DNA of 64,000 nucleotides, from contig MU394053.1 of NCBI GenBank assembly GCA_022578605.1, positions 368,555 through 432,554 on the forward strand, read 5' to 3'. The notes below the pieces were generated by a model. The model was not told the DNA's origin, did no database searches, and was given only the letters and a program-made list of their open reading frames with translations. Shown here piece by piece: positions 34,965-49,562 of this stretch. A program made the translations under genes and the position numbers. The number at the start of each line of letters is the position of its first letter. Within the stretch, counting starts at the first letter, position 1. The stretch comes from Camillea tinctor (lineage: Eukaryota > Ascomycota > Sordariomycetes > Xylariales > Xylariaceae).

Positions 34965-36521
34965 TTAAAAGTCATTTCTTCTGTGGCTTGTTGATGGGCC
35001 GACAGTCGAATCTCTGACCGTGTACTCCGTAGTTACTACGATTTTGTTTCCACTCATTGAATGCCTTGATCGTCCCGATCCATCTGGGCTGCCAGTCACA
35101 GTCACTGCTGCCGTGGTTTTAGTATCCCCATATAGTGCCCTAGCTTGCTGCTTTGGAAGATCCAGTGATCCTTCCTCGCCGCTCGAGTTCGCTCCTGTGT
35201 CAACGACAATCTGCTCCTTGGAGCCCCAAGTGGTCTCGTTGGGCACCGAGAAAGGATCCTTCTTGCTCGTAGTCCCGCGGCCTTGAACACTGTTAAGTCG
35301 GTACCCACGACTGTCGGTGGTATTCGTGGCTTTCGAACGACTCGCACTTCGTCCCTTATCGATGAGGCCCTTGAAGAGCGGGTATACAACAGGCAAGTTC
35401 GTAGTAACGACAGAAACAAATGACTCTCGGACGGACCAATACCCAGACTGGGCTGGATCGATATCACCTTTCTACACAGAATTAGTTAGACCTATATGTT
35501 TTATGCAATGTCTATTTAATAGAAGGATTCTTACCGTCAGAATAGAGACACAGCGCAGAATACCAAATACCATTTCCAGGACACCACCGCTAAACATGAC
35601 CAGAAGAGCAAGCTTCTTCTTCAAGGGGAGATGGGATTCCCAGACGACCTAAGAGAGTGTTTGTTAGTTTCGAGTGTATATGGTTGTGTATCAGATCATC
35701 GAGACCCACCGGAAGAGGTATAGCCATCAGGTAGAAGTCTGTGAGTGTGTTCATGACCATGACAAAAATTGTTTGTATAGTGGATATAGCCGGCATGCAA
35801 TGATCTACAAATATTAGTAACAGTAAATTTGGAGAAACGATATTGGACTTACTGCCTGGTGATGGGTTGATTTGCCATTGGTGATCGAATGGTATACATT
35901 TTAGGAAGGCGACGAGCAGACATGCGATATATGTTACGCTCATGATGATTATTCCCCATTGAATTTTGCGCCGTAGTTTGTCATTGTTAACGCCATTGCT
36001 ATAGTTCAATAGATGTTAGTAGTCCATTCCGAATATCGTCCGAGGTAGTCATGGGAATACGACATACGTTAAACGTGCATAGTATACTAGCCAACATGCT
36101 TTTAACAGCCAAAGCAGTGTTGTATACAATAGTAATCCAACCACATGTGTTTTCGAACCGCTAACCCGTAAATAATATTCTTCGGACGCCGGATCTAGGC
36201 TAGCCCGTTGCTCGTCTGTCATAGCATTGTTGGCTAGTCCTTTCCAGTATGCAACCACGAGATATGCCATTACAGACTCAGCTGTATAGACGAGCTGAAA
36301 GATGTTAGAGAATTGAGACAAAATCGGAAGCACCATTAGGGACGAGAACTTACAACGGCAAGAAACATGAGAGCATCGTCCCAAGCGAAGTTATGCACGC
36401 CTACCGTTGTGATCTTGCTATAGTAGCGAAGTGCAACAATAAGGTACGCAGTTCCTTGAAGCCCCCATACCTCTTGAATGAAAAGCTGAGCTTGGTGCTG
36501 TGCGTCTGCTTCTGCCGACAT
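34965..36521 (-). CDS. Fung_rhodopsin-type seven-helix integral membrane protein
   Basis: Predicted 418 aa, six exons: 36521-36354, 36294-36068, 35998-35853, 35804-35710, 35648-35535, 35471-34965, phases consistent throughout. Family features: LRYYSKI and WDDALMFLAV after helix 1, a conserved YTAES-containing loop, VYYARLT, CIPFDHQW near helix 4-5, NPSPGNHCMP (split by an intron), TDFYLMAIPLP at helix 6, LPLKKKLALLVMFSGG, then RCVSILT and a polar Ser/Thr-rich cytosolic tail of about 130 residues. These are plasma-membrane proteins common in filamentous fungi (PTH11-related group); no retinal-binding role is implied and the ligand is unknown. An in-frame upstream ATG (36563) would add 14 residues. 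I chose 36521 because MSAEADAQ leads directly into the usual short N-terminus. Confidence 0.9.
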
Positions 36522-39049
36522 CTTTGCGTCCTTTCTGTCTTTTACCACGCTGGAACTAACCACAGGAAAGAAACGAACACCACGTCGAGTGGTTCTCCCC
36601 GATGAGAGGGAATATGGTTGACTAAGTAGTGGTTCGGAATCCAGAAATGTTGTTCATCACAAATTTGACCAGGCGTAAAAGGGGCAAGCCACATCGAACC
36701 TGGAGAAGAAAATGATATAATTAATCCCAACAGTATAAGTTTTCACTGTCCATCTTTCATGCGGCGTCCACGTTTCTGCGAGGCTTTTCGACGATCGTAT
36801 GTCAAATTTGAGGCCGCGCTACACTGTAACATCACATTTTTCCTTGCTTGCAATCGAACTCTAAAAGGGAGCTATTATACCTAACGGCTATCCAAGGATT
36901 TGAAACGATTCGAGCTGGGCTATCCTAGGTACCACATACTTCGTATCTAGCGAGATATAAGTCTAAGACCTGGTGCCGTATACTTACGTGATCCTATAAG
37001 ACCTCCCAGTTACACACCTCTTATCCACACAGAGCACAACGGTCTGGGGGGCTCTGCAGGGCCGTACCTAGCGCGATGTCGGTCCATCTTGGCTCCCAGG
37101 TAAGAACGCTATCTCCCTTTGCTCGGTCGAATAGCGATCCATAAACCTATGCAAATAGGTTGCGGCACGTTCTCCCGTATCCGGTAAGCCAGTAAGAGCA
37201 CGCACCTGAAGAGGATCCTTTCGCCTGATGTGGGTCAGCTGGGGATCTGTGCGCCTCATTCTACATACATGTCTTAGATTATGTAAGTAGTAGCGCAGTG
37301 TCGACGAGGGTTTGATACAACTCTGTTGACCAAAGTGAATCTCATTATCCCTACGACCCCTGAAGAACACACTAGCTTCCTGCAAGAGAACATACCACGG
37401 TGCCTGGTAGAAAATTTGCGCCTAATATACCCTAGAGAGAATAGGAGGACTGAGGACTTGTGTATAGGGGTGGGGCGAGTGCGCTTCTATAGCACGCAAG
37501 CCTCTATTTCAACCTCCATTAAAACGACTGGTCTTCAAAAAGGAATACCTACGCTCAGATACAGAAAGCAGGGAAGCACGAGGATCATCGAATCAGACCT
37601 TTTTTTTTCTTAAACCAAGTAAGGCCAATTCTACCAGATCTCTTGGTATACCCTAGTAGTGGTAAATTTTATTGCGATTACTATTATACGAGGAGCTATA
37701 CTAGATAGAGAGCCGCAAAGATCTCCCTTTTTCAATCCGTGGTTCTTTGTCATTTCGAATCCGTGCGGCAAAGCAATCCTTTTAATACATATATTATAGA
37801 TGTAAGGAACCTGCAGCCAACCACGTAATATCAAATATATTCATCGACAACTTTGGACGGGCAATAATTACCTGAAAGGGTGCAGGAATTGTACATCAGA
37901 GTTCGCAGAATGTAGGATTGTTTCACACAGCCTATTTCTCATAACCAGGTTCCTGGGTATTGAGGTCTGAATCAACTAGTAAATATTGTTCTCGTTACAG
38001 AGATAGGGTAACTCTGCCGGAGTTTCAAAGTTGCACATCTACATCGCCAGGGTTCGTAGCTGAGACGGTAGTGACTATGAGTTGTGATAGGGTTTTTATC
38101 ACATCTGCCACCACACGTGGCGCATGATTCCAAGTTCTAGGGCAATTGATATGTTATAATTCAAATCGACTGATCTAGATGCTTGTCTCCAATCCGGTTA
38201 CCTGGTGACAGGTGAGAGGTTTGTCCTTGTATAATACCGGTAGTCATATAAGGAACCACGGAGCTTGATTGGCCTAACCGACATTCTCCATATATTTTAT
38301 TTGAGAGTTGTTTATTTCGGGTCGCCCTTCATGCTTCTCCATGTTGAAGGGGGACTACCTAGTCCTTATTCAATCCTAGGGTAGTTACGTACGCCCCAAG
38401 CCAGGAAAACAGCACGCAAATGTTATTTTTACGGAGAATAAGTGGACGCCATACCTTGGAAGACCCTAGTAGTTCGGGGACCGTTAAGGAGGACGGAAAA
38501 CTTGCTCTTATTTGTAGATTTCCCCGGTCGCCCGCCCCGGCACCTATTTATTATTGCACGGGATCGACAGGCATGCTGAACTAATACATATTGAAGGGGG
38601 TGCGATAGTTTACCGCCGAGAACATTAGACATTAGTATGGTAGCAGCCGAGTTCTCTGGCAGTAGGGTTTATTGGCCAGACTCTTCCGACACCCTTGATC
38701 CGTTATACACTAGAGACCCCTTGACTGGTAATGCCTAGTGACAGATCGCCTTCTCCATTAGCCGGGAGGAATCCGAATGACGGGGCTCTAGCACCCCCAT
38801 TTTGTATACAAGTACGGGATAACACAAACCGGGGCCGTGCCCGATAAGATGCAGCCGAACTCCTGTCTTAACGTGACATGGCTGGGACAAAATACCTATA
38901 GGTCTTCGATAAAATAAACACTCTTACTCCTTCTTCCTATCCTTCTCATCCCAAAATAACTCGGAAGCTATTAGTTCCCCCGTAAACACATTGCACGTCT
39001 CTTATTCTCACTAATTATAAGTCTCTTCAACAAGATATTGCCGGAAAAC
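36522..39049. other. Gene-poor intergenic region
   Basis: Promoter side of both flanking genes (divergent). Apart from the small minus-strand frame at 37068-37259, I see no coding signal. AT-leaning, with short homopolymer T runs near 37600. Confidence 0.45.
37068..37259 (-). CDS. Short hypothetical ORF, possible gene remnant
   Basis: 63 codons from ATG 37259 with coding-like composition: MRRTDPQLTHIRRKDPLQ, then LTGLPDTGERAATYLHRFMD and YSTEQREIAFLPGSQDG. The lack of low-complexity bias and an apparent amphipathic helix (ERAATYLHRFMDRY) set it apart from chance frames nearby. I do not recognise the family. It ends abruptly at a stop after GPTSR, and no continuation is visible, so it may be the remaining exon of a lost gene. 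Low confidence. Confidence 0.25.
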   Translation of the reverse strand: MRRTDPQLTHIRRKDPLQVRALTGLPDTGERAATYLHRFMDRYSTEQREIAFLPGSQDGPTSR

Positions 39050-41689
<2,640 letters not shown>

Positions 41690-43445
41690 CTTTGGAACCT
41701 GTCAAGTTTAGCAAGTAGCAGTATCTAATTTGTAACTTATCGAATAGAACTGATCAAATGATCGACGTTGCCACTAGAAACCTGACAATGAAAAAAACGA
41801 TATCTTGTAAATATTGGCGACTTAGTGCTCGGAATTATTATTCCTCGTCCAATAACACTTGAGGAACTATTCACTCTACTTTGTAGATCCCACTGGGGGT
41901 GAACTACTTGGGCTATAGGTAGTAAGGATAGGTATATGTGCATTTGGGTTTATTCCTGCAAGGGATAGGGTGGCCATCCAGGGATGGTCATTATTCTTCT
42001 AGGGGAAGGAATCCTCCTCCAATTATACACTATACATACTTGAGTCACAAGGAATAGAGTATTTAAGAAATCATTTTGTGCCAAAATGGTGATACAAAGC
42101 CGCTAAGCTGGAGTATTAACATCTTCATAAGCAAATGTCCCACAGGAGCAGAGTCAAGTGATGTTAGTTCTTAAGGTGTAAGATGACACATACGGTTCAG
42201 ACTGAAGAGAACAGAATATATATGAATTATCATCTCGGATAGCCAGAGTTCTAGTTGCTCATGAAACAACTGCTCTCTTTCTAAACTGACACTAGATGGG
42301 ATATGATATTAGAATGAATTCACGATGATCTATTTCGTATACTACCCAATAGTAGAACGCTTGTCACTAACTTCAAAACGACAAATCAAGACCGTCTCGA
42401 AACCTCTGAATTGGTAGCATGAGTACGTTGTCATATCAGAACCCATCTCTAAATGAAAGCAGGCAGGATACGGCATGACGAAAATAACTAGTTTGAGAAA
42501 CCTGATGACTTTCAAGGTGAGTTAATCTCCGTTTCAGGGGGGTAGTCACTCAGAGCTTAAGAATACTTGCTAGAGATTTTGAGGAGTACATTATGTTACC
42601 GCCTTTAACGGCTACTACGTGGTTGCAAAACTTTTGTGTTGAGTGATGATACGAAGATTAGGTCAACAGGTTTTAGAGTGTCATATAGAGGCTTAAAATG
42701 GTGTATCATATGTAAAGCAGTTGTGATTTAGCTCCATATCATGGGTTAACTCCAGGATTCTACACACAAGGGTTGAATGTGATCGCCACTCCCATCATCA
42801 TCTCTGGAATAGTGAGTATCTACTTTGGAAAAATGATCTTTTGTAGTCCTTGAGATTCATTACGTTGAACCACGCTTGCTCGATAAGATATATTTAATGG
42901 ATCGTAGTGTGTTTTAGACACCCTCCAACCTGGGTAGAGGCTTGAAGCTTCAAGAGAGCCATGTGCGCCATTTCAGCCTTAAATCATTATCACAATTATC
43001 GGTGGTTTCATCATAGCGCCATGAGGCATATCAATACTCAACTTAGTGTGAGCCACTAGGCAAGGTGGACCAAGCTAATGTGAGGGCTTCACATTCGATT
43101 CAATGAACTCCTAGTGTATGGCCTCATTAAAATGCCGCGCACCCCCTGTTGAGCAAATGCCGGATCGAAACGTGCCTACCTTACCGTTCTTGAAGGTAAG
43201 ACTAAGAATCTGAGCTAGAGGTTTGTCGTTCTTGACGATTACAAATGCCGGGGTCTGAAACCTGGAGAGAAGAAAATCATCACGTGTGACTGAGACACAG
43301 ATCGTCAAGGAACTTCTTAATTAGAGCAAGAAAGGTTTACTATAGCCAGTAATGGGCGTTTAAATATTATCAGATATACACGTGCCACATCTCGCTTAAG
43401 AGCTCCAGGCTCTCCATTGCGATATTATCCCGGATTCCATCATAA
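41690..43445. other. Intergenic between convergent genes
   Basis: AT-rich, mostly featureless. One minus-strand frame at 43111-43308 (FQTPAFVIVKNDKPLAQIL, then TGGARHFNEAIH) has coding-like composition. It could be a small relic, but I recognise no family and do not call it. Confidence 0.4.
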
Positions 43446-45017
43446 TTAATATACGAATTTGAAATATACCTCCTCATCTCTCTCACGTTCCTCTTCTGTC
43501 ATTTGTGCACGTAGAGCCTCGCGCTTCTTATTTTTCATCCTGAGGACAGCGAAGCCTGTGCAGACAAGTGCAAAGCCTACGACTGTGAATGCCAGACCAT
43601 TGGAGAATCCGGTTGGGTAGTAGGGACGCTCCGTAATAATGAACACATTGCTGCTGATGAAGTTGGCACAGTTGCCAAAACCAGTCATCCAAGCCATACC
43701 AACGGCGAGGTACTTACGGCCTCGAAGGTTAGCACTGAGCCAGGCCATCAGGATCGGCATTTGCGGGAACGTTCCCATAGACATGAAAAATAGGGCGAGA
43801 TACCGCACACCGGCTGCTGGCACGTAGACTCGCATGATGATCCAGCCAACCAACTGCATGCAGATGCAGAATAGTAGGAAAGGCGTGCGGCAGTTCACAC
43901 GAGCAGCGAGCCAGGTAATACTGAAACTCGCCACGATCCCGGCGGCCCAGATAGGCATTGTGAAAAGCTGTGCCGTCGTTGACACCCAGCCCAGCTCCGT
44001 GAGAATGGTCGGTGCGAAGGCGGCCACGGAGGAGGCGGTGATATCGCAGCAGAAGAAGCACATGGTGAAGAGGTGGATTCGCCAGTCACTGAGGACCTTC
44101 CACATGGGGATATTATCGACGGCGGAACCCTTGTCCTCCTGACCACGGGAAGCCTCGAGCTTGCGAACCAGGCGTTCGCGCTCGTGGTCCCTGAGAAACC
44201 AAGATTGGGCCTGCTGTGGAAAGTTGGGACACAGGCAAATGACGAAAATCGCAATAAAGCACGTCATCAACCCCTCTATTATGAAGATCCACCTCCAACC
44301 CTCATATCCTCCCGTCCCTTCGAGGTTCACAATGGCGTAGGCGAGGAGGCCAGAGAAAAGTGGCCCGGCGAGTGCGAAGTTGAAGAACCAGGCGAACCGG
44401 ACCGAGGCCTCACGTTTCGTGTAGTACATCGATATCATGTAAGTCGCACCGGCTGGAAGCGAGGCTTCGAAAATACCCATCAGGAATCGAACGGCAAGTA
44501 GTCCTCCGTATGACCTAGTAAGTCCCTGACACATTCCAAGAACACCCTGTATATCTTTTGTAAGTTATCATGTTACACGGCAGTATGGGCAGGCGGGGGC
44601 CAGTATATCACATACCAAGAGGAACGCCTGTCCCCCGAGGAAGATGCCCGGTCGGACCTTATTCAGGGTCATCAGGATGTTTGCGGGCACTTCGGCAAGA
44701 ACAAATGGTATATAGAAGATAGATAGAGCAACGTTATAGCCGTTGGACGGCATATTTAGTGACTCCTCCAGGCCATTTGGCTTCCCAATCCCCAAGCTCC
44801 GTGCGTTGGCAATATTCGTTCGATCCAGGAACATAAGCATATACAGGATTCCCATAATGGGGATTAATACCAGGTCACGTTTCCATAGTAGTTTTCGGTC
44901 GAGCTGGGGATCTTCAACAAGTGTCGTGGACGACTCATCCACGCTTCTCGTCGAGGCGTCGCTTTTCTCCGTCATCTTCAGGTCCTCCTGCGGCGCTTGT
45001 TTTAGAACCTCAGCCAT
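43446..45017 (-). CDS. MFS transporter, anion:cation symporter (ACS) family
   Basis: Predicted 500 aa, two exons: 45017-44616 and 44546-43446 (GTATGT donor, phase 0). Plasma-membrane permease of the Dal5/Tna1 group. It has a cytosolic N-terminus of about 50 residues, then MLMFLDRTNIANARSLGI in the first membrane region. GLTRSYGGLLAVRFLMGIFE and LPAGATYMISMYYTKRE lie between helices 4 and 5, followed by GWRWIFIIEGLM. The second six-helix bundle contains MSMGTFPQMPILMAWLSANL and GFGNCANFISSNVFIITERP. Length and motifs are complete. It diverges clearly from the permease at 6964-8776. Position between two aromatic hydroxylases suggests import of an aromatic or heteroaromatic acid, which is a common ACS substrate class; this is inference. 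Confidence 0.93.
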
Positions 45018-48000
45018 GATTCCTGGTTTCAGCGTGTGGTCAACGCGATAGGAATCGAATATGGACTATATGTATGAGAGAGGTGATTAGATACCGAAGA
45101 AGGTAGAGATAACGGCAGAGCAGGAAGCAAACCTAAAGAGTGACCGGACAATATAATGAATTTTACCACACTAAAAGAGACGGATCTAAATGGAGTGGGC
45201 AGGGATTTGAGTAAGACAGCAGCAATAGTGTAGAGCTAGGATACTATGGCGTTCAAGGCGGACGCCTCGCCCCCTTAGTATTAACAATCAAACTGCCTAC
45301 CATAATTGCCTTTAGTTCGGCTTAGCTCAAGATGGTAGAGCATCTTCTAAAGTTTTGCACGCTCGTAGGTTGAGAATGCCTGCTATTTCCCAGGATGATC
45401 GTCACTGGCCATTGCCTTATTGCAGGGGTTCACACGGCGCTTCAATATACTCCAAGTGGTCCCGACTAGTTGGCTAGGTAGGATTTTATCATAAACATCC
45501 AAACTTTAGTATACTAAGAACATGGGCCCCCTTAGGCTAAGGAGATGACATGCTTGGCAGATAGCTTACTATAACACTACACTGAGATGCTTCTTGATAA
45601 CCCCTCGTGGAATGACGGGGATTAAGCACTGGTTATTGCAGAAATAGTGGTCTATGATATTTATAAACCAAGATGGTAGTGTAGATATAAAGTAGTATAG
45701 GTAGATGAAGATAAGGGGGGTCTCCGAAGATTGTGGGATTGTTATGCGGGCCGCTCGAATTATCGGTTAACCACCTAGATTTACACATACTTATTCAATC
45801 AGCTGTAACTAAACAGGGAATCCTGCAGCCACATAAGGAAGAAGCAAAAACGTTTATTCCCGAGGCTTAATATCCCGTACACCCTGAGCTGTCAAAAGAT
45901 AGACGTAGATCGACAGCCCGACGGGCGGATGAACGGGGACGTTTCTATGTACAGTACACATACCGCCAGCGGTGCTTGTCAAAGCGCACAACCCTAACAG
46001 CCCAATGTCAAAGGACAACGGTCAGGAGCTAATACCAAGTTCAGTCACCGTCTGTCTCTCGCTCTAATGTGCTAGTGCTGTACTTAGGTCGCCCCAGTGT
46101 CGGCACTGAGCTTCCGGGGCTGCCGCTCGCGTGCTGCACGGTTGTTAGTATGTTATTACTTTAGGTCGTGGTCTCGTCGTCGTTGCCGGTTCTTTCACCT
46201 ATAGAGTATCAAGATTCACGATGCGCAGCTGCACGACTTTTTCGCGAGTGTGACAGCGGGGAATATGCGAGTATGAGATACGACAAATCACCTCCCACGA
46301 CCCTGTCTGTTGTCCACGAGGAAGAAAAGTCTCCAAGCCTCCAGCTACCTTACTCCAACAAGCTACATAAGACAGATTACTACTATTCGAATTCGATATG
46401 CCTTTTCTCATCCCTGCGGCGAACGGCTTCGTTAGGCTCGACCGATACGTCCAGTTAACCTCTTAACCTCCAACACACCATCACACTTTACGTGCCGTGT
46501 CTTAGTTACAGTCGGCTCGAGTTGCGTCAGCAAGTTACCACAGCTCTGGCATCGACCCTGATCCAGATTTCACGTTGCCGCGGGGCCGGTTCGGGCTAAT
46601 TGTGCAAGTCGGCCTTCCATTGGGTTACATTGCATCGAGTTGAACCGAACCGAAGGGATTCTATTTCATACCTCCCTACTTAATGGAGCTGTTGAGTTGC
46701 TTTGCATGTCCTATACATACATATGTACCTAGGCCTAAAGCCGCCTCTCTCCATGACCAAATGCCGAACATGATTGGTCGATTTTTACCATCCTCGAATC
46801 GCAGCATACCGCCCGTAATCGGATAATAAAATCCCTCGCAGACGGACAACGGGACGACGACCATCACCAAGACTCGACTGTAAACGCAATTGGCGATGCT
46901 ATGAACTAAGTATGCATACATCTGCTGATATATATACGATAGTGGATACGGTGCTTAGACTCTTTTTTTTTTCTTTAGACCGATGTAAAGTACGCGTAGT
47001 CTAATAAGAGAACGATGGGCGAAGAAAAAAAGGCGGCATGACGACGACAGAGGTTTTGCACGGCGGGAAGTCGGGCTGCTACGGTTCAAGGATTTCAACA
47101 TGAAGAAAACAATTTCCCCCCTTCTCTACAGCGGACCTATACCCCTAAATGGTAAAGGGCGACTTTCTAGAAGGTCAAGGGTGTACATTTTGAACCGGGG
47201 CCCTTTCCGCGCCTGTGCTAATACACTACTTGTAGGGCTATCCCTAAGCACATGGTTTCTAATATAGTGTACTTCGTAGAGTTGTAATCCTACGGCAGAC
47301 ATACCGAACACAAAGGATGTACAAGGTAACAATTCAAAAGAGGAGGAGAAAGGGGGGGTGAGGGGTTCGCTTGTACAGGCTCTATAGGCCTGAGGATTTT
47401 GTATAGGCAAGCCAAAGCTTTCCCCCCTTCAGCCCCTTATACACTGGACAACGCGAATGCACAACGTCATTGTAAGCACATAAGAGTCATGATGGGTAAT
47501 GAGGGTCCCATAAAGTTGCGGGGCTCTCACGTGTGCGTTGAGGGGCCTCTCAGAGTTGAGGGTCACAGGGGTAACGCACGTTGACCGAGAGGACCGAATG
47601 TCCCGTACTTAGCATCTGTGGAAGAATCGCCTATCCACCAAGCTGTAATATTGGGGGATGGGACATACAAGACTTCGATATAATTGTAAAGATCTATACG
47701 CTTTAAAGAGTTCCTAATCTCCGGTTGTATACCTGGGGTAGGTAAGAGACGCCGCGGCTATCAAATCTTTTAGTACTATCGTATTCTGTGGGCGGTTCAT
47801 TTTGGATCGCATAAACGCTCATTTCCCGTGCGTCGCCGCGCACGCGTTAGGTTAATGAACTATTGATAGATTCAATATCGAGAACTACAATAGATCGTCA
47901 TCGATAAAAATAGACTCCTTCTATAAGTATGTGTTCATTATCAAGATCGTCGACTACTAACGTAGATTGGAGATTATTGTCAGCCAAAACCATGAAGATC

Positions 48001-48212
48001 TATTACGAGTGGTGTTAATTGTAGACTAGTGTAGGTATGTACATATGTAAGAATTTGTAGAAGATATAACCGAGAACTAAACATAGGTAGCTACGTACAA
48101 TCGTTATAATGAAAAAGAAACTCGTTAAGTCATGATACCCGTGAATATGATCACTCCTTCTCCCAAGGAAATTCTCCGTCCGTTGCGTGCCTTGGTCCTG
48201 TTTATGGTCTTT
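45018..48212. other. Gene-poor intergenic region (3.2 kb)
   Basis: The left end is the promoter side of the ACS permease; the right end is the 3' flank of the salicylate hydroxylase-like gene. Scattered frames (46168-46458, 46676-46921, 47126-47410) have no recognisable domain. Nothing else supportable. Confidence 0.5.
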
Positions 48213-49562
48213 CTAGGAAGCCGTAGCGGCCAGTTCCTGAGCCCCTATAACTGACATAGTCTTGAACGTGTTACCATTTGGCTCCAGCTTTCTCTGCTCC
48301 AATACTAACCTTGCGAATTCGCTCTCTGCCTTTTTGATGTCCGTTTTCAGATCATGTAACCATATCCAGTGCAGCCGCTGGTTCGCGTTCTCCAAGATCT
48401 TGTCCATGTCGTCTCCGATCTTCTCATCTTGCCACATGTAAAGCAGGCCTGCGTCGTAACTGGTCAAGACGACCTTCTGCGCTCTCGGTCGTCTAATCGC
48501 GTCGTACACTTTGAAAGCAGTCTCGAGTTGATCTGGTGACTTGATAAGCGCAAGAAGGTGGCATAAGACAGCCGCATCTTCGAGCCCCTGGCCGGCTCCA
48601 GCTGCTTGATGCGGGCTGGATGCATGTGCAACGTCTCCAAGGAGACATATCCGGCCGTTGTAATAGGTCAATGTCTTAGGATGGTGCCACGTAGGCCAAC
48701 GCAGTGGCTTCGCGTGATCTAGTAACTTTAACAGCCTTGGGTCGAATCCCTCCAAGTCTGCTTCCATTTCCTCCTTTGTGCAAGGCACTGCAGCGTCTCC
48801 ATCCGTCCAGGATTTCTTGTTAGATATGAAATATACGAAATTCTCTTCTTTTCCCTTCGAGATGGGATAAATGACCAGACCCTTCCCTTGTGCCATAAAC
48901 CACTTTGCGTCTCCTGCATGAGTTCCGAGGAGCTCCTTTGCCTTGTCCATTGGGACAATTCCGCGGTATATGTACATCCCACTATACACCGGGGCAACCT
49001 GCTCAGGTGCAATGTCTCCAAGTACTGCCTGACGACTGATACCCTTCACTCCATCGCAGCCAATCACAGCATCTACCGCCACTACATCGCCATCTTGAAA
49101 TGTAATGATGGCTTTGTTTTCCCTCTGTTCTATCGATTGCGCTCGCTTGCCGAACTTTACCGTGTCACGAGGGATGAAACTTGCCATTATATTCAATAGA
49201 TCCTGGCGATGTGCACTGCTCCTTGTGAAGTAGGGGGCACCGACAAGACCTCGGGTCCAACCCCTCTTTTCGCCGAAGCCCTCCTCCGCATAGAGTGCAT
49301 CAAAGACGCTGTGCTCAAACTCGGCTTTCTCATTGGGTGTCTTTGCTTTATTGTACTCTTCCCGGAACCGACGGTCGATGAGGTCGATAGCATTTAGGGA
49401 ATTCGGACCAAAGCCAATGCCTGCGCCTACAGCAGAGAACTGACCAGCGGCCTCATAGATTGTAACCGGCACCCCGCGCTTGATGAGCCCTATGGCGATG
49501 GCCAAGCCGCCAATGCCAGCACCAAGAATGGCAATAGATGGACGAGCACCCAATGACTCCAT
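48213..49562 (-). CDS. Salicylate hydroxylase-like FAD monooxygenase
   Basis: Intronless, 449 aa. Class A flavoprotein monooxygenase of the salicylate 1-monooxygenase / 6-hydroxynicotinate 3-monooxygenase group, which decarboxylates and hydroxylates a ring acid. Seen: AILGAGIGGLAIAIGL (FAD) near the N-terminus, an Arg in the SSAHRQDLL segment, the DG motif DAVIGCDGVKGISRQAVLG, and the GD motif ICLLGDVAHASSPHQAAGAG followed by QGLEDAAVL. The C-terminal helical part has DAGLLYMWQDEKIG. Length is typical. A TATA-like element lies about 105 bp upstream on the same strand. Its neighbours (regulator 2.8 kb away, permease, phenol hydroxylase-like enzyme) fit aromatic acid catabolism. Product would be catechol if the substrate is salicylate; substrate not provable here. 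Confidence 0.94.
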   Translation of the reverse strand: MESLGARPSIAILGAGIGGLAIAIGLIKRGVPVTIYEAAGQFSAVGAGIGFGPNSLNAIDLIDRRFREEYNKAKTPNEKAEFEHSVFDALYAEEGFGEKRGWTRGLVGAPYFTRSSAHRQDLLNIMASFIPRDTVKFGKRAQSIEQRENKAIITFQDGDVVAVDAVIGCDGVKGISRQAVLGDIAPEQVAPVYSGMYIYRGIVPMDKAKELLGTHAGDAKWFMAQGKGLVIYPISKGKEENFVYFISNKKSWTDGDAAVPCTKEEMEADLEGFDPRLLKLLDHAKPLRWPTWHHPKTLTYYNGRICLLGDVAHASSPHQAAGAGQGLEDAAVLCHLLALIKSPDQLETAFKVYDAIRRPRAQKVVLTSYDAGLLYMWQDEKIGDDMDKILENANQRLHWIWLHDLKTDIKKAESEFARLVLEQRKLEPNGNTFKTMSVIGAQELAATAS

